Source: JAWXVD01 sp044425705
GTDB taxonomy: Bacteria; Bacillota; Clostridia; Lachnospirales; Lachnospiraceae
Length of the DNA stretch: 26,500 bases
NCBI GenBank assembly: GCA_044425705.1
Contig: JAWXVD010000038.1
Location: 1 to 26,500 of the forward strand
Reading direction: 5' to 3'
Under the pieces are notes generated by a model that was not told the origin of the DNA, ran no database searches, and worked only from the letters and a program-made list of their open reading frames with translations. The position numbers and the translations under genes were made by a program. This document shows positions 1 through 9,507 of the stretch, in pieces. The stretch's first letter is position 1, and every line of letters starts with the position of its first letter.

Positions 1-1323
1 TTCTTCAGAAGCACTAGACCAGTTTTCGCCAAGTTTTCCTAAGAACCAATTTGTATATAGTCCCTCTACGACTTCTGTTACTTGTTTTAATAAATCGTCT
101 AGCTCTGGAGTCGATTCTTTTAAACTTTTTGTGAAAGCGAGATGATACAAACGATAGTAGGTATCCATCTTGTAATATTTTTCAGTGTATAACTTCCATA
201 CTTTTTTTGCTTCTACTTCATGGAAACTTGCAGAAAATTCTTTATAGAAACTCTGCATATTCGCAACCTGTAAAACAGCGTCAAAATAATAGCTAACTGT
301 GTCGCTCCAAACCATTGCTCTACGTTTTTCAACCATTGATGTAATAGTATCAATTTCAATCAGATGATTGTTAATATCACTCATGAGTTTGATTAAAATG
401 CTTTCATTTACACAAGGTAAACACTCTGTATCAGCAAGGTCAGTAACAGCAACTTTTTCAAAACGCTTTGTAAGTCGTGTTTCTCTTTCAACAGTTCGAG
501 CGATTTCATACAAGACACGATTATCATCGCTATGTAACCAATCAGAAATAAAGTCATAGCAATATGCTTGATGTGGCATAGAGATAAAGGTATCTAGGCC
601 TGCTAAGAACTCAGCTCTCAAGGTTCTTGTAGAAGATGTAAGAAGAATATGTGTTGCTAGTCTACCTATGTCTAATTCTTCCTCATGATAGCCTGTGGCT
701 TGTCCTATCATGGCAGCAAAGGCTTTATCTGCACCAAAGTTAATAAACTCAGCATAGATGTTGTTATCGTCTGTACTTAACCCACAAGACAACACAGAAC
801 GTATAATTCCATTAGGGTGTGTATCTGTCAAATTGCAGATAGCAGCCATAACACCTAAGTGCATCCCAGTAGGTGTAGTTATCGCTTTTTTCTCTACAAT
901 AGTAGCGATTTTCTTTCTACGATCTTTCGCATTAAAGAATTTACGATACCCCTTAACACACTTACGCATTGCAGGTGTTGGTGGCAATTTCATTTCGTCC
1001 ATATAAGTTGAAATCAAATCAGCTCTAAATTCCTCGCTGTATAGCTCCACATTTAAAAGCCAATTATCATCATCTATTACGGTGAAAGGACGATACACAA
1101 GGAAATTGCTTGCTGTATCATCAACTGTAATCTGCTTTTTAATAGCAAATGTATTATTACCAGTTAGACAAACTGCTTTTGCATTTGCAAGTTCCATATC
1201 ACCAATTTTATCTTCAAACTCTCCATCATCGTCAAACCAAAAGATAATCCGACGATTATAAAACTCTTTTAAAGGTTCAGCGAAGCGTCTGTTTAAATCT
1301 TCTATTATTTTATCTAATTCCAT
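1..1323 (-). CDS. pglZ: PglZ, BREX phosphatase-superfamily protein (N-terminal 441 codons, runs off the left edge)
   Basis: This is the fifth core gene of a BREX type 1 operon. PglZ belongs to the alkaline-phosphatase superfamily and is needed for BREX phage exclusion; its exact substrate is not settled. The frame is open without a stop from the ATG at 1321-1323 to the window edge. The N-terminus MELDKIIEDLNRRF and the acidic FWFDDDGEFED stretch at residues 28-38 are typical of BREX-1 PglZ. The phosphatase domain proper would lie beyond the edge, so catalytic residues cannot be checked. An AAAGGAG ribosome binding site sits just before the ATG, 10 bases after the preceding stop. Its place after brxA-brxB-brxC-pglX supports the call. 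brxL would be expected next, outside this window. Confidence 0.88.
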   Translation of the reverse strand, partial: MELDKIIEDLNRRFAEPLKEFYNRRIIFWFDDDGEFEDKIGDMELANAKAVCLTGNNTFAIKKQITVDDTASNFLVYRPFTVIDDDNWLLNVELYSEEFRADLISTYMDEMKLPPTPAMRKCVKGYRKFFNAKDRRKKIATIVEKKAITTPTGMHLGVMAAICNLTDTHPNGIIRSVLSCGLSTDDNNIYAEFINFGADKAFAAMIGQATGYHEEELDIGRLATHILLTSSTRTLRAEFLAGLDTFISMPHQAYCYDFISDWLHSDDNRVLYEIARTVERETRLTKRFEKVAVTDLADTECLPCVNESILIKLMSDINNHLIEIDTITSMVEKRRAMVWSDTVSYYFDAVLQVANMQSFYKEFSASFHEVEAKKVWKLYTEKYYKMDTYYRLYHLAFTKSLKESTPELDDLLKQVTEVVEGLYTNWFLGKLGENWSSASEE

Positions 1324-1333
1324 AGGCACTCCT

Positions 1334-1864
1334 TTAGCTGATTAATTTATATTGCTTTGCTATTTCATCGTTTATGACTTTTACATCAATGTTCCATATC
1401 TTCATTTGAGGTAGTAGCTGTTTTTGAAGTGCATCTTGAACATCTGTCAGCCACTCTTTTTTATGTCCGTTTATAACAAGATAAAATTTAATTTTATAGC
1501 CACCAAAGTCTGTTAAATCCACAAAATCTAAAATCTCATTATTCTCATCTATGGCACATTTTAAATTGGCACTAAGCAATAAATTTAGAGCATTATTTAA
1601 TTTGTTGTAGATTTCTAATATATACGGACTAGGATATTCTACTACCACATCTTTAGCCCCTTTATTTATCGTTGCAGAAGTTTGTAATTGTTTTGGTGAG
1701 CTTGATTTTGCTTCTATGAAGATTAACTTTTTATTCTGTTTCAAGATAAATTCAGCTATTTGAACATTATCCTTTATTTTCTCATATAAAGCTGTCTTTT
1801 CAATCTGGCAAACATCATTTTCATCAAAAGGGCCGAAGTTCATTTTTGATTCATTAATTATCAT
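1334..1864 (-). CDS. Small protein with a PD-(D/E)XK-like ExK motif, partner of the upstream AAA ATPase
   Basis: The 176-residue protein has no family I can name with certainty. Residues 36-56 read as a strand ending FIEAKSS (E51, K53), preceded by acidic residues E22 and E38. This layout matches the core of PD-(D/E)XK nucleases, so a nuclease role is plausible but inferred. No signal peptide or membrane segment is visible. Its ATG overlaps the stop of the AAA ATPase by four bases, the tight coupling typical of two-gene effector systems in which an ATPase controls a nuclease. It lies between pglX and pglZ, where core BREX-1 operons have no gene, so it looks like an inserted accessory module. 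The alternative is a non-nucleolytic partner. Confidence 0.6.
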   Translation of the reverse strand: MIINESKMNFGPFDENDVCQIEKTALYEKIKDNVQIAEFILKQNKKLIFIEAKSSSPKQLQTSATINKGAKDVVVEYPSPYILEIYNKLNNALNLLLSANLKCAIDENNEILDFVDLTDFGGYKIKFYLVINGHKKEWLTDVQDALQKQLLPQMKIWNIDVKVINDEIAKQYKLIS

Positions 1865-2898
1865 TCTTCAAACTCCTTTTTCATCTCTGCATCATATAAG
1901 TTGATGTTGTCCTCTCTTAAAGCATTGTTAGATAACAGTGTGAATTTTTCTTCTGTTTCGCACTTCACACCATCATCAGTTTTATAGAGTGAATGGTAAC
2001 GCACATTATCACTATCTTTTGATAAAACCTCAATATATTTTGCAAAGTTGTAGTTGTGTGTTGCGATGAAGATTTGCACACCATTTCTTGATAACTCAAG
2101 CAATATTTCAGCCACATCTTTGTATAACGATGGGTTGATATTAGCTTCTGGTTCGTCCCAGAAAAGCACAGAACCTTTTGTAATACTGCCATTCATAATA
2201 AACTGCCATAAAGTAGCTATTTTTTTTATTCCCTCAGCTTCTAAAGAAAATTTAATTTTAGTGCCATTTGATTTAAATGTATAGAAAGTATCATTTTCAA
2301 CTATTACTTTCCCATCTATCAAATGTTCAATTTTAGCAAGTACTTTTTCTGCTAATAGCGATATTTTTTTTGACTCTGGAAGCAACGATTTGCTTAAAAG
2401 ATCTCTATACGATTTGTCAAATGGAATCTTTAATTCATCATACAAAGAAACAAATCCCTTAGAATGTGTCAGCATATCTTTTGCAAGCAAAAATAACGAT
2501 TTTTCTTTTTCCGATGTGTACCCAAAGGTGTATTTTGCATCATTTCCATGACTAATTGTAAAAACATCTTGATCTGGTCTTGGATTATGGACTATCGTGT
2601 TTTTAGTATATAAATAATCTGATTCATTTGTTAATTTGTATACATCAGATGATAAAGCAAGCACAATGTCTTTTCCACGTTGAGTTAATGATTCCAGATA
2701 GTTATCACTTTGAAAATACTTGCCTAATGTAGCTACTAAATTATCATCTTCTACATTTATCATCGAATACATAGCTTTCATCAAATGTGTTTTACCAGTT
2801 CCGTTTTCACCAATAATCACATTTACACCATTACTGAAATCAACGCTAATATCGTTGAAAACAGTAAAGTTTTTTATTTTGACATTTTTAATACTCAT
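1861..2898 (-). CDS. AAA ATPase of the ABC/SMC-like (AAA_21) type, nested in the BREX operon
   Basis: The 345-residue soluble ATPase has a Walker A GENGTGKT at residues 30-37 and an ABC-type Walker B with FWDEPEANINP (D248, E249). These are followed by ATHNYNFAKYIEV, the switch-histidine region of AAA_21/RecF-like ATPases. The N-terminus SIKNVKIKNFTVFNDISVDF is the usual first strand of this fold. I see no TOPRIM domain, so it is not an OLD nuclease. The downstream gene overlaps it by four bases and carries an ExK motif, so the pair resembles the ATPase-plus-nuclease logic of Septu, Gabija or PARIS without clearly being any of them. A ribosome binding site AAGGAG lies before the ATG, inside an 18-bp sequence that recurs before the neighbouring 99-residue gene. 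Confidence 0.82.
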   Translation of the reverse strand: MSIKNVKIKNFTVFNDISVDFSNGVNVIIGENGTGKTHLMKAMYSMINVEDDNLVATLGKYFQSDNYLESLTQRGKDIVLALSSDVYKLTNESDYLYTKNTIVHNPRPDQDVFTISHGNDAKYTFGYTSEKEKSLFLLAKDMLTHSKGFVSLYDELKIPFDKSYRDLLSKSLLPESKKISLLAEKVLAKIEHLIDGKVIVENDTFYTFKSNGTKIKFSLEAEGIKKIATLWQFIMNGSITKGSVLFWDEPEANINPSLYKDVAEILLELSRNGVQIFIATHNYNFAKYIEVLSKDSDNVRYHSLYKTDDGVKCETEEKFTLLSNNALREDNINLYDAEMKKEFEE

Positions 2899-2902
2899 AA
2901 AT

Positions 2903-2920
2903 TTCGCTCCTTACTTAATT
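2903..2920. repeat. 18-bp direct repeat, copy 1
   Basis: TTCGCTCCTTACTTAATT (plus strand) occurs here and identically at 3225-3242. Read on the minus strand it holds the AAGGAG ribosome binding site of the AAA ATPase gene and reaches the stop codon of the 99-residue gene. The two copies bracket that small gene exactly. Confidence 0.85.
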
Positions 2921-3218
2921 AAAATGGTAGCCACTCACGGATCTCTTTCAATCCTTTATAAGTTCTCATTGCAGCCGAATTTTGATGTAGATATTCCATG
3001 CCTTTAACCGTTAATTTAACTTTTTGGATGTTAAAAATATATAACGAATTACTAGCATAATTAATAGTAGCTGACTTTATGAGCCCCTCATCTTGGCAAG
3101 CACTAACTATATCAGCAAATTCTTCACGTGTTAAGTTATAATCACTTGCTTCTGGAACATTACCATCATTTATTTCACGCATAAAACTTAGCATTACTTT
3201 CAATTTATTTACAGCCAT
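2919..3218 (-). CDS. Small YjcQ-like winged-helix protein
   Basis: The 99-residue protein has the pattern of a small winged helix: two helices, then a short segment (LTREEFADIVSACQDEGLI, residues 29-47) resembling a recognition helix, then strands and the line KVKLTVKGMEYLHQ. LTxKGxEYL endings are typical of YjcQ and related winged-helix proteins of Bacillota phages and mobile elements. It may bind DNA or protein, but no function can be proved. It starts 14 bases after pglX stops, with an AAGGAG ribosome binding site. It is the first gene of the insert between pglX and pglZ and is flanked by 18-bp direct repeats, which suggests it arrived or was duplicated as a unit. It could act as a regulator of the following ATPase pair. 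Confidence 0.65.
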   Translation of the reverse strand: MAVNKLKVMLSFMREINDGNVPEASDYNLTREEFADIVSACQDEGLIKSATINYASNSLYIFNIQKVKLTVKGMEYLHQNSAAMRTYKGLKEIREWLPF

Positions 3219-3224
3219 AATAAA

Positions 3225-3242
3225 TTCGCTCCTTACTTAATT
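3225..3242. repeat. 18-bp direct repeat, copy 2
   Basis: This is identical to 2903-2920. On the minus strand it covers the pglX stop codon and the ribosome binding site of the 99-residue gene. Shared ribosome-binding leaders alone would not normally give 18 identical bases. Confidence 0.85.
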
Positions 3243-6200
3243 TTAGTTAGAACATCGCCAAAGATAGCATAATTATTTTTAACACCATCATCAAGGTCTA
3301 TTCTAATCATTTGGTCTGCTAGGTGATGGATTTTTTCTTCAAAAATTCTGATTTCTGTTTCTTGGTCTTTTAATGCAGTGAGTTGTTTTGTTAGTTTCAC
3401 TCTTTCGCTTGTGCTTGCGTCACTAATTCTACGTTCTAGGTCACTGGTAGCTGTTCTATATCTGCCTTGTTGCTCATGAACATAATCTGTACGGACACGA
3501 GCCATTGTGTCTTGTTCATATCTGTGCATATAAATCAGTGCTTTAAATCCGTTCTTCTTACCACTATCTAACTGCCAATAAATTGGTCGTTTTTGATACA
3601 TCTTGCAGTGATCAGCATAGAACCCATTTAGGAAGTAGTTACGAATAATATCACGAGAAGATCCTTTACCACTTAAAGCACTTGCAATGAAATCTAAGTT
3701 TTGCTCCAAAGTTTCAGCTCCATACACCACTTTTACAAATTCAATAAATCTGCCTACAATGTCATCTTCAAAGTATTCATCATCACAGATAGGGATAACA
3801 TTGTCTTTATCTGGGATAAAAGTTGTGTACTTAGAATTATCAAACTCACCACCTGCATAAGCAAGACCATCAACATCAAGGGAATATCTACCGAACATAC
3901 AGCCAACTGCATAGCTAATAAATGATTTTACATCACGAGTTTTGTCAGCAAGGCGAACTGTTACATCTTTATCTTCCACTTCTGGAGTTAGTTCATCTTG
4001 TAAACCATAGATGTCGATGAAAATTCTGTTTAGTTCTTCTTCATTCTTCTTGAGATTATCAAATATTATTGCTGTTTTCAATGTATAACTACCATAGCAA
4101 TCCGAGATTAATTTTTCACAATCTGAATGTGTTTCTGGATGATTTTGATTTGCGTATCTTAGTATTTGAATAAAAGGGTGCACCTCAAAATCCCATGAGG
4201 TTTCAAAACTATCCCAGTCTTTTTTTGATAAAGATATATTATGTGCCACTAAATTTTCTATTCTTATTTTGTTTTCTTCAGATTTTATATATGGAATTCT
4301 ATTTATATCTCCAGCTTGAAAGTTTAAAGTTGGACTTAATACATTAACATAGTATTTCACAATAACTGTATTTAATAATGCTAATGCATACTGTAATTCC
4401 TCTTTGCTTGCAAATGCCGTTGGACAAGCAGAATTAAATACCATTCCAACAGGAGTGTATCGAACTGCAAAATTTGAACTGCTAATTCTCGACCATGTTA
4501 TACCCTCTAAAAAATAAAACTGTCTTGACGGTAAATGGTTGCCATGTTCCATTAAATAATTGTATCCTTTTTCATCAAATATCAAAACACATTCAAAATT
4601 TCCGTACCAACGCCTATAAGTTCCACCTTTTGTATGAGGAACCCATTTATTCGTTAGAGTATTTTGAAAACTCTCTTTATCTCTATAATTAAAACCTATT
4701 TTTTGATACCCTACTTCATGCCACAACCTAATTGATAAGTCATTATTACCTGTATCTAAACCAACTCTAGCATTTAAAGTTTTGTCTATTGTATCAAATC
4801 TATAATTTTCAATAAAATTATCATTGACCCAATAAGCAATCGGACTACTTGGGATTTTTGAGAAGTTTTCTTGTGTAGCTGTATGCAAATTATTATCTGT
4901 TAAAAACGCTTCTTCCTTGCTATCTTGGCTATTAAAACCCACAAGTCGTTTATATGTGCTTTTATAACTTTTGGTATAGCTTTTTTTCATAATCCACGAG
5001 GTAGTTTGAACAACTTCACCACCGATTTCCTCAAATGCTCTTGCACCTAAATGAGCCATATTGATGAGGTCTGTATGCAATAATTTCGCTCTTAATTTCT
5101 CATAGCTAGACAAAAACATCCATGAGTGCATTGTTACCATTGCAACATAACCATCTTTATTTGATAGGTGTAAACATCTTTCAATAAACACAGCAAATAA
5201 ATCGGATTTACTATCTGGATATTTTTTCTTTACAAATTCACCTAGTGTAGCATTTAAATCACTACTACCTTTATATGGAGGATTTGTTACAACTACATCA
5301 TATTTTTGATTTAGTAATCTTCTGAAATTCCAAGTATTTAGCTTTATGTCATAATCTAGGCCAAATAATGTTAATTCTTCTGGTAGCTTAGGCTTTTCCT
5401 CTAGTTCATTGACCTCTACTAAAGAACCATATTCTTCACCCTCTGCATAGTCTATTGGGCAATATACTTGTGGCTCAATTTTTCTGGTTAAAAATCTTCT
5501 ATCGTAACTTCTAGCTTTCATCATAAGAGCAAAATAAGATAATTGATATGCTCTTTCATCTAAATCAAGTCCATATAAATTGTTTTGCAAAATACTTGCT
5601 ACTGCATCTCTACTTGAATAACCTTGACTTTCATAAATTTGCATTAAAATATCAAACGCATATACTAGAATATGCCCACTACCCATGCAAGGATCTATTA
5701 TTTTAATTTCTTCCAAGTTAATTGGATTTTTTCTGATTTCATCTAGTTTTGCTTGCACTTCTTCTGTTTGCTCAGCTTCATCAAGATAATATTTCCAATT
5801 TGATTTCAATTCTTCATTTGGATTTCTTTCAACCCATAATCTCCCCAAAGAGTTTTCAACCATATAGCGAACTATCCAATCTGGTGTAAAAAGCTGTGTA
5901 GCAGCAGGGATTTGTTCTTTGCTAATTTTTGCTTTTTGCCTATCTACAACAGATTTAGGCTCGGTATTATAAAATTGATATAACCAACCCAAAATCTGCA
6001 CTGCATCATTAAAATCTTCTTCTGGAATGATTGCTATCATTTGCTCTATGGCAGAACCCTCACGTAAGATATTATCTGGGAACAAAAGCTGTGTGTAATC
6101 ATCAATTTTAGGGAACATCTTAGGCAATACACTATGTAGAGCATTGCATTGTGTGATGATTAAGTATTTATAGAGTTCCTCAGTTTCATTTTGTTCTTTA

Positions 6201-6598
6201 AGCTCTAACACTTTTTCAAGGTTTAGTCCATCTAGCTCCATGTGGATAGCTTCATCAATGATTTGTGGTTTAAAGTTATTTTCGTCATCAGTGAAAACAC
6301 GCACTTTGCTTGGCAAATATCCGTTGACTTCCATAAAACGCAGTGCTATAAAACGATTGAACCAAGTGTAGGCAGCTTCTTCCATTGCCTGTTCAAAGCC
6401 TTTATCTTTCACTATTCTAATTAAAGCAGTACGTTGCTTTTTCTCTGTGGCTGTTAAAACTCTGTCACCGATTGTTTCAACATTGTTTACAAGCTCGGCA
6501 TTTGCTCGAATTTCATATTCTTCTGCCTTGGTAGAAACTCTTTTAATAAGTTCTTCTCTTGCCCAGATTGCATATTTTTTAATGGCATTTTTGTCCAT
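3233..6598 (-). CDS. pglX: PglX, BREX-1 adenine-specific DNA methyltransferase
   Basis: PglX is the N6-adenine methyltransferase that marks host DNA at a short asymmetric site and is also needed for blocking phage. The 1121-residue length fits BREX-1 PglX. The N-terminus MDKNAIKKYAIWAREELI is characteristic. Methyltransferase motif I is DPCMGSGH at residues 302-308, and the catalytic NPPY is at 439-442. The central-to-C-terminal part (about 450-850) should hold target recognition, and the C-terminus is helical and charged with the family's IDLDDGVK line. An AGGAGG site lies five bases before the ATG, and the upstream stop is 10 bases away, so it belongs to the operon. No homopolymer tract long enough to suggest phase variation was seen. 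The recognition region is visibly more AT-rich than the N-terminus. Confidence 0.93.
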   Translation of the reverse strand: MDKNAIKKYAIWAREELIKRVSTKAEEYEIRANAELVNNVETIGDRVLTATEKKQRTALIRIVKDKGFEQAMEEAAYTWFNRFIALRFMEVNGYLPSKVRVFTDDENNFKPQIIDEAIHMELDGLNLEKVLELKEQNETEELYKYLIITQCNALHSVLPKMFPKIDDYTQLLFPDNILREGSAIEQMIAIIPEEDFNDAVQILGWLYQFYNTEPKSVVDRQKAKISKEQIPAATQLFTPDWIVRYMVENSLGRLWVERNPNEELKSNWKYYLDEAEQTEEVQAKLDEIRKNPINLEEIKIIDPCMGSGHILVYAFDILMQIYESQGYSSRDAVASILQNNLYGLDLDERAYQLSYFALMMKARSYDRRFLTRKIEPQVYCPIDYAEGEEYGSLVEVNELEEKPKLPEELTLFGLDYDIKLNTWNFRRLLNQKYDVVVTNPPYKGSSDLNATLGEFVKKKYPDSKSDLFAVFIERCLHLSNKDGYVAMVTMHSWMFLSSYEKLRAKLLHTDLINMAHLGARAFEEIGGEVVQTTSWIMKKSYTKSYKSTYKRLVGFNSQDSKEEAFLTDNNLHTATQENFSKIPSSPIAYWVNDNFIENYRFDTIDKTLNARVGLDTGNNDLSIRLWHEVGYQKIGFNYRDKESFQNTLTNKWVPHTKGGTYRRWYGNFECVLIFDEKGYNYLMEHGNHLPSRQFYFLEGITWSRISSSNFAVRYTPVGMVFNSACPTAFASKEELQYALALLNTVIVKYYVNVLSPTLNFQAGDINRIPYIKSEENKIRIENLVAHNISLSKKDWDSFETSWDFEVHPFIQILRYANQNHPETHSDCEKLISDCYGSYTLKTAIIFDNLKKNEEELNRIFIDIYGLQDELTPEVEDKDVTVRLADKTRDVKSFISYAVGCMFGRYSLDVDGLAYAGGEFDNSKYTTFIPDKDNVIPICDDEYFEDDIVGRFIEFVKVVYGAETLEQNLDFIASALSGKGSSRDIIRNYFLNGFYADHCKMYQKRPIYWQLDSGKKNGFKALIYMHRYEQDTMARVRTDYVHEQQGRYRTATSDLERRISDASTSERVKLTKQLTALKDQETEIRIFEEKIHHLADQMIRIDLDDGVKNNYAIFGDVLTKIK

Positions 6599-6607
6599 AT
6601 TTTCCTC

Positions 6608-9505
6608 CTAGTTAAGATACTTATCTTTTCTAATGTTAAAAGAATTTATAGTCCCTTCAAGTACATCAACTACATCATTTATGATTTCACTCTCTAAAGA
6701 TCCACTTTCAAAGGTAAATTTACGATTATTTAATTTATCGATTTTCACACGAATAACTTGCTCAGCATCTGAAACAACTGCTAAATTAGAATTGTGGGTA
6801 ACGATAATGATTTGTCGTTTCTTTTTAGCCTCTTTTATAAAAGGCACTAATATTTTAGCTACACTTTCATTATCCAAATTATCTTCTGGTTGGTCTAAAA
6901 TCAAAGGAATATCTCTTGCATCTAGTAACAAATAAAATACTAATAGTAAGCTACCTCTCTCACCGGGAGATAATGATGGTAATTCCTTGCCAAACAATTG
7001 AAGTGAATACCTTGCATCTAAAAAGGTAAGTTTATAAAAATCATTAACAAACGAATCATACATACCTTTTTTAAACGCATTATGATAGCATTTATTATCA
7101 GTAGTCTGCTCAAGGGCATTCTGCATTTGAGTTATAAATGAAATCAAGTCATCTTCTGAAGAAAAATCATGCAGTGATAAATATTCACTAATTTGTTTTA
7201 TCCCATCTGCACCTCTAAATGAACTTGTTACAGCATTATTAATATAAGTGTCAACAATAAATTTAGCATATTGATCTTTCGGATATATTCCAGTGTTAAT
7301 CTCAGCTTTGAACTCGCCCAATGTTACACTATAATCTTTCAAAAATGTTACTATTGGTTCTTTAAAATTATCAAAAATAGCTTTTTTCTCAAGTAAGCAT
7401 TTAAATATTTGTTTCACCTTTTCTAATCTATCTGCTTTTAATTCTGATAAATCAACAACTATTTGTGAATCTATACAATTTCCAATATATTCGATTTGAC
7501 GATCCAATTTATCTATCTCTACTAATAAAGCACTACTCTTTTCATTCCATATTTTAGATTTACTAAGATAATCTTGATATTTGGTTAATTTTCCTTCGTG
7601 GCTAGCATTAAATTTATGTATCAATGCTTCTAACTCTATTTTCCTATCAATAAGTGTTTTGTTTTCACTATTTGCATAATCTGATTTCTTTAAGGAAGAT
7701 TGTAGCATTGTAACTTCATTATCATATTTTTCATATATAGCATTAACAGAAGATAAGTCTAAACTATATTTTAAAATTTTATCTGCCTCTAAATTATATA
7801 CAGACAAGTTGCTACTTAAATCTTTCATTTTTTCACTAATAGATGTCTTTAAATTTTCAAAACTCTTTTTGATCAGTAATACTTCGCTTCTGTGCTTTGT
7901 CGCAATATCCAATGCATCTTTTGCAGATTTAATATCGTCTTCAATTATTTTTAACTCTGATACTTGTTTCGTGTATTCGTCAGTAACTAACCCTTCAGGC
8001 GGTTTTTCCTCTAAAGGCTTGTTTTTATTATGTTCACTTAACTCACGCTTAATGTTATCTCTAGTACTTATTAATGACTCTTTATAGCTTAAATCTCGCT
8101 TTTCTTCTAATAACTTGATTTTTTCATTTAAATCTTCAATGATTATTCCAATGTCCTTTTTCCTTGCATCTATAATAGATTCTTTATTTTTTTGTAGTTC
8201 TTGAAATGTGTCAAACCCTAATTTTTCTTCTCGTGACATACGAGAGAAAACTACACTATTAACTTCATCTATAAATCCTTGATCACTATTTTCATTACAA
8301 TACTTCTCAAAACTGTTCTGTGGTACACAATGAACTAACTCTTGAGCGTTTTCATCGATATTTGCTCCGATGTTTTTACTTATTTCAAATGAATCCTCAT
8401 ACCATCTGAGTGTAGCAGTAAAGTTGTTTGCTAATTTTTTCTCTCTGAATTTTTTAGGTGCAAGAAAAGCAAAATCTTTTTCATTTCTTGAATTACTAAG
8501 TAATCCTATTATCTCTGCTATTGCTGTTTTACCACTACCTTTATTTCCTATGATAACTGTCATTTCTGGATTTAATGGAATATGTATATCTTTGAACCAT
8601 TCTCCTCGATCACCACTATATGAATCTATACAATCTACACTCAAAGAATCTATCGTCTTCGTTTTATTGTTTCTAATTCTTTCTAATGCAGGTGGAATTT
8701 CACCCATGAAAATTCTATCAGGCTCAATAACTGCTTGTTTTAAACCATTAAAATTAGGATCAGCCTTAATCCAAACACAATCACTCCCTATGTCATTAAC
8801 TTTATGTGCGTCAGAAGCTAAAATAGATACTCTACCAAAATTTCTCCAATAGAAAATAACATCTCCATCATTTATCTTATCTAATTCACATATATCCACA
8901 TATTCTTTAAGTAGCTCTGTTTTCAACGGTCCTAAAGAATCAGCAATATTTTTTACGTTTCTAACACTACTTCCTTTGTGTTTCATCATATTTATGCTAT
9001 TGCTTTTATCTCCAGCATGTACAGTTACAATTCCACCATATTTGCGCATCAGAGCTGACGCTTCTTTAAAATCTACTTGCACTTCAAACATTCCTTTTTT
9101 AAAGGCCTTTTCATCTGTAATAGAATCATCATGTTCCTTACCTTTTGCTATAATATAAGTTTCAGATAGATTTAATTTTGATAAAATTAAATCATGTAGT
9201 GCATTTTGGTCAAGCAAAATCTTATCAAATTTATCTGGAAATAATCCAATAATATGAACCGACTTTTCACCATATTCCGTCCTAAATTCAATACCACTTA
9301 TTACATGAATCCCATGCTCTAAACCAATTCTTTTTGTTTCATCAATATTTTTTGCTGTATGATGATCCGTAATAGCTATTACAGATAATCCTTTAGCTTT
9401 AGCTTGCTCTATTATCTGTTGTGGTGTAGCAGTTCCATCTGAAGCTGTGGAGTGCATATGCAAATCCCACTTTCTCCACTCAGATCCTCTTGGATATTGT
9501 GACAT
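6608..9505 (-). CDS. TrlF-type protein: PHP phosphoesterase domain fused to an ABC/SMC-like ATPase
   Basis: The 965-residue fusion begins with a PHP metal-dependent phosphoesterase domain: DLHMHSTASDG (H16, H18), ITDHHT (D47, H48, H49), then VTVHAGDKS and ILASDAHK. The ATPase follows: Walker A GNKGSGKT at 320-327, a long coiled-coil insertion (about 430-690), the ABC signature LSPGERGSL near 845-853, Walker B LILDQPEDNLDN, and VTHNSN. This order matches TrlF / PHP-AAA proteins, which have been linked to defence loci. It probably hydrolyses nucleic-acid or nucleotide phosphates under ATPase control, by inference. It lies three bases after the DUF2130 gene and 10 before pglX. The coiled-coil region is very AT-rich (12 G/C in the 60 bases 7741-7800), unlike brxC, which suggests separate acquisition. 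Confidence 0.88.
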   Translation of the reverse strand: MSQYPRGSEWRKWDLHMHSTASDGTATPQQIIEQAKAKGLSVIAITDHHTAKNIDETKRIGLEHGIHVISGIEFRTEYGEKSVHIIGLFPDKFDKILLDQNALHDLILSKLNLSETYIIAKGKEHDDSITDEKAFKKGMFEVQVDFKEASALMRKYGGIVTVHAGDKSNSINMMKHKGSSVRNVKNIADSLGPLKTELLKEYVDICELDKINDGDVIFYWRNFGRVSILASDAHKVNDIGSDCVWIKADPNFNGLKQAVIEPDRIFMGEIPPALERIRNNKTKTIDSLSVDCIDSYSGDRGEWFKDIHIPLNPEMTVIIGNKGSGKTAIAEIIGLLSNSRNEKDFAFLAPKKFREKKLANNFTATLRWYEDSFEISKNIGANIDENAQELVHCVPQNSFEKYCNENSDQGFIDEVNSVVFSRMSREEKLGFDTFQELQKNKESIIDARKKDIGIIIEDLNEKIKLLEEKRDLSYKESLISTRDNIKRELSEHNKNKPLEEKPPEGLVTDEYTKQVSELKIIEDDIKSAKDALDIATKHRSEVLLIKKSFENLKTSISEKMKDLSSNLSVYNLEADKILKYSLDLSSVNAIYEKYDNEVTMLQSSLKKSDYANSENKTLIDRKIELEALIHKFNASHEGKLTKYQDYLSKSKIWNEKSSALLVEIDKLDRQIEYIGNCIDSQIVVDLSELKADRLEKVKQIFKCLLEKKAIFDNFKEPIVTFLKDYSVTLGEFKAEINTGIYPKDQYAKFIVDTYINNAVTSSFRGADGIKQISEYLSLHDFSSEDDLISFITQMQNALEQTTDNKCYHNAFKKGMYDSFVNDFYKLTFLDARYSLQLFGKELPSLSPGERGSLLLVFYLLLDARDIPLILDQPEDNLDNESVAKILVPFIKEAKKKRQIIIVTHNSNLAVVSDAEQVIRVKIDKLNNRKFTFESGSLESEIINDVVDVLEGTINSFNIRKDKYLN

Positions 9506-9507
9506 AA

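Noticed and set aside
3233..6598. Phase-variable tract in pglX
   Set aside because: No long G/C run or short tandem repeat able to shift the frame was seen.
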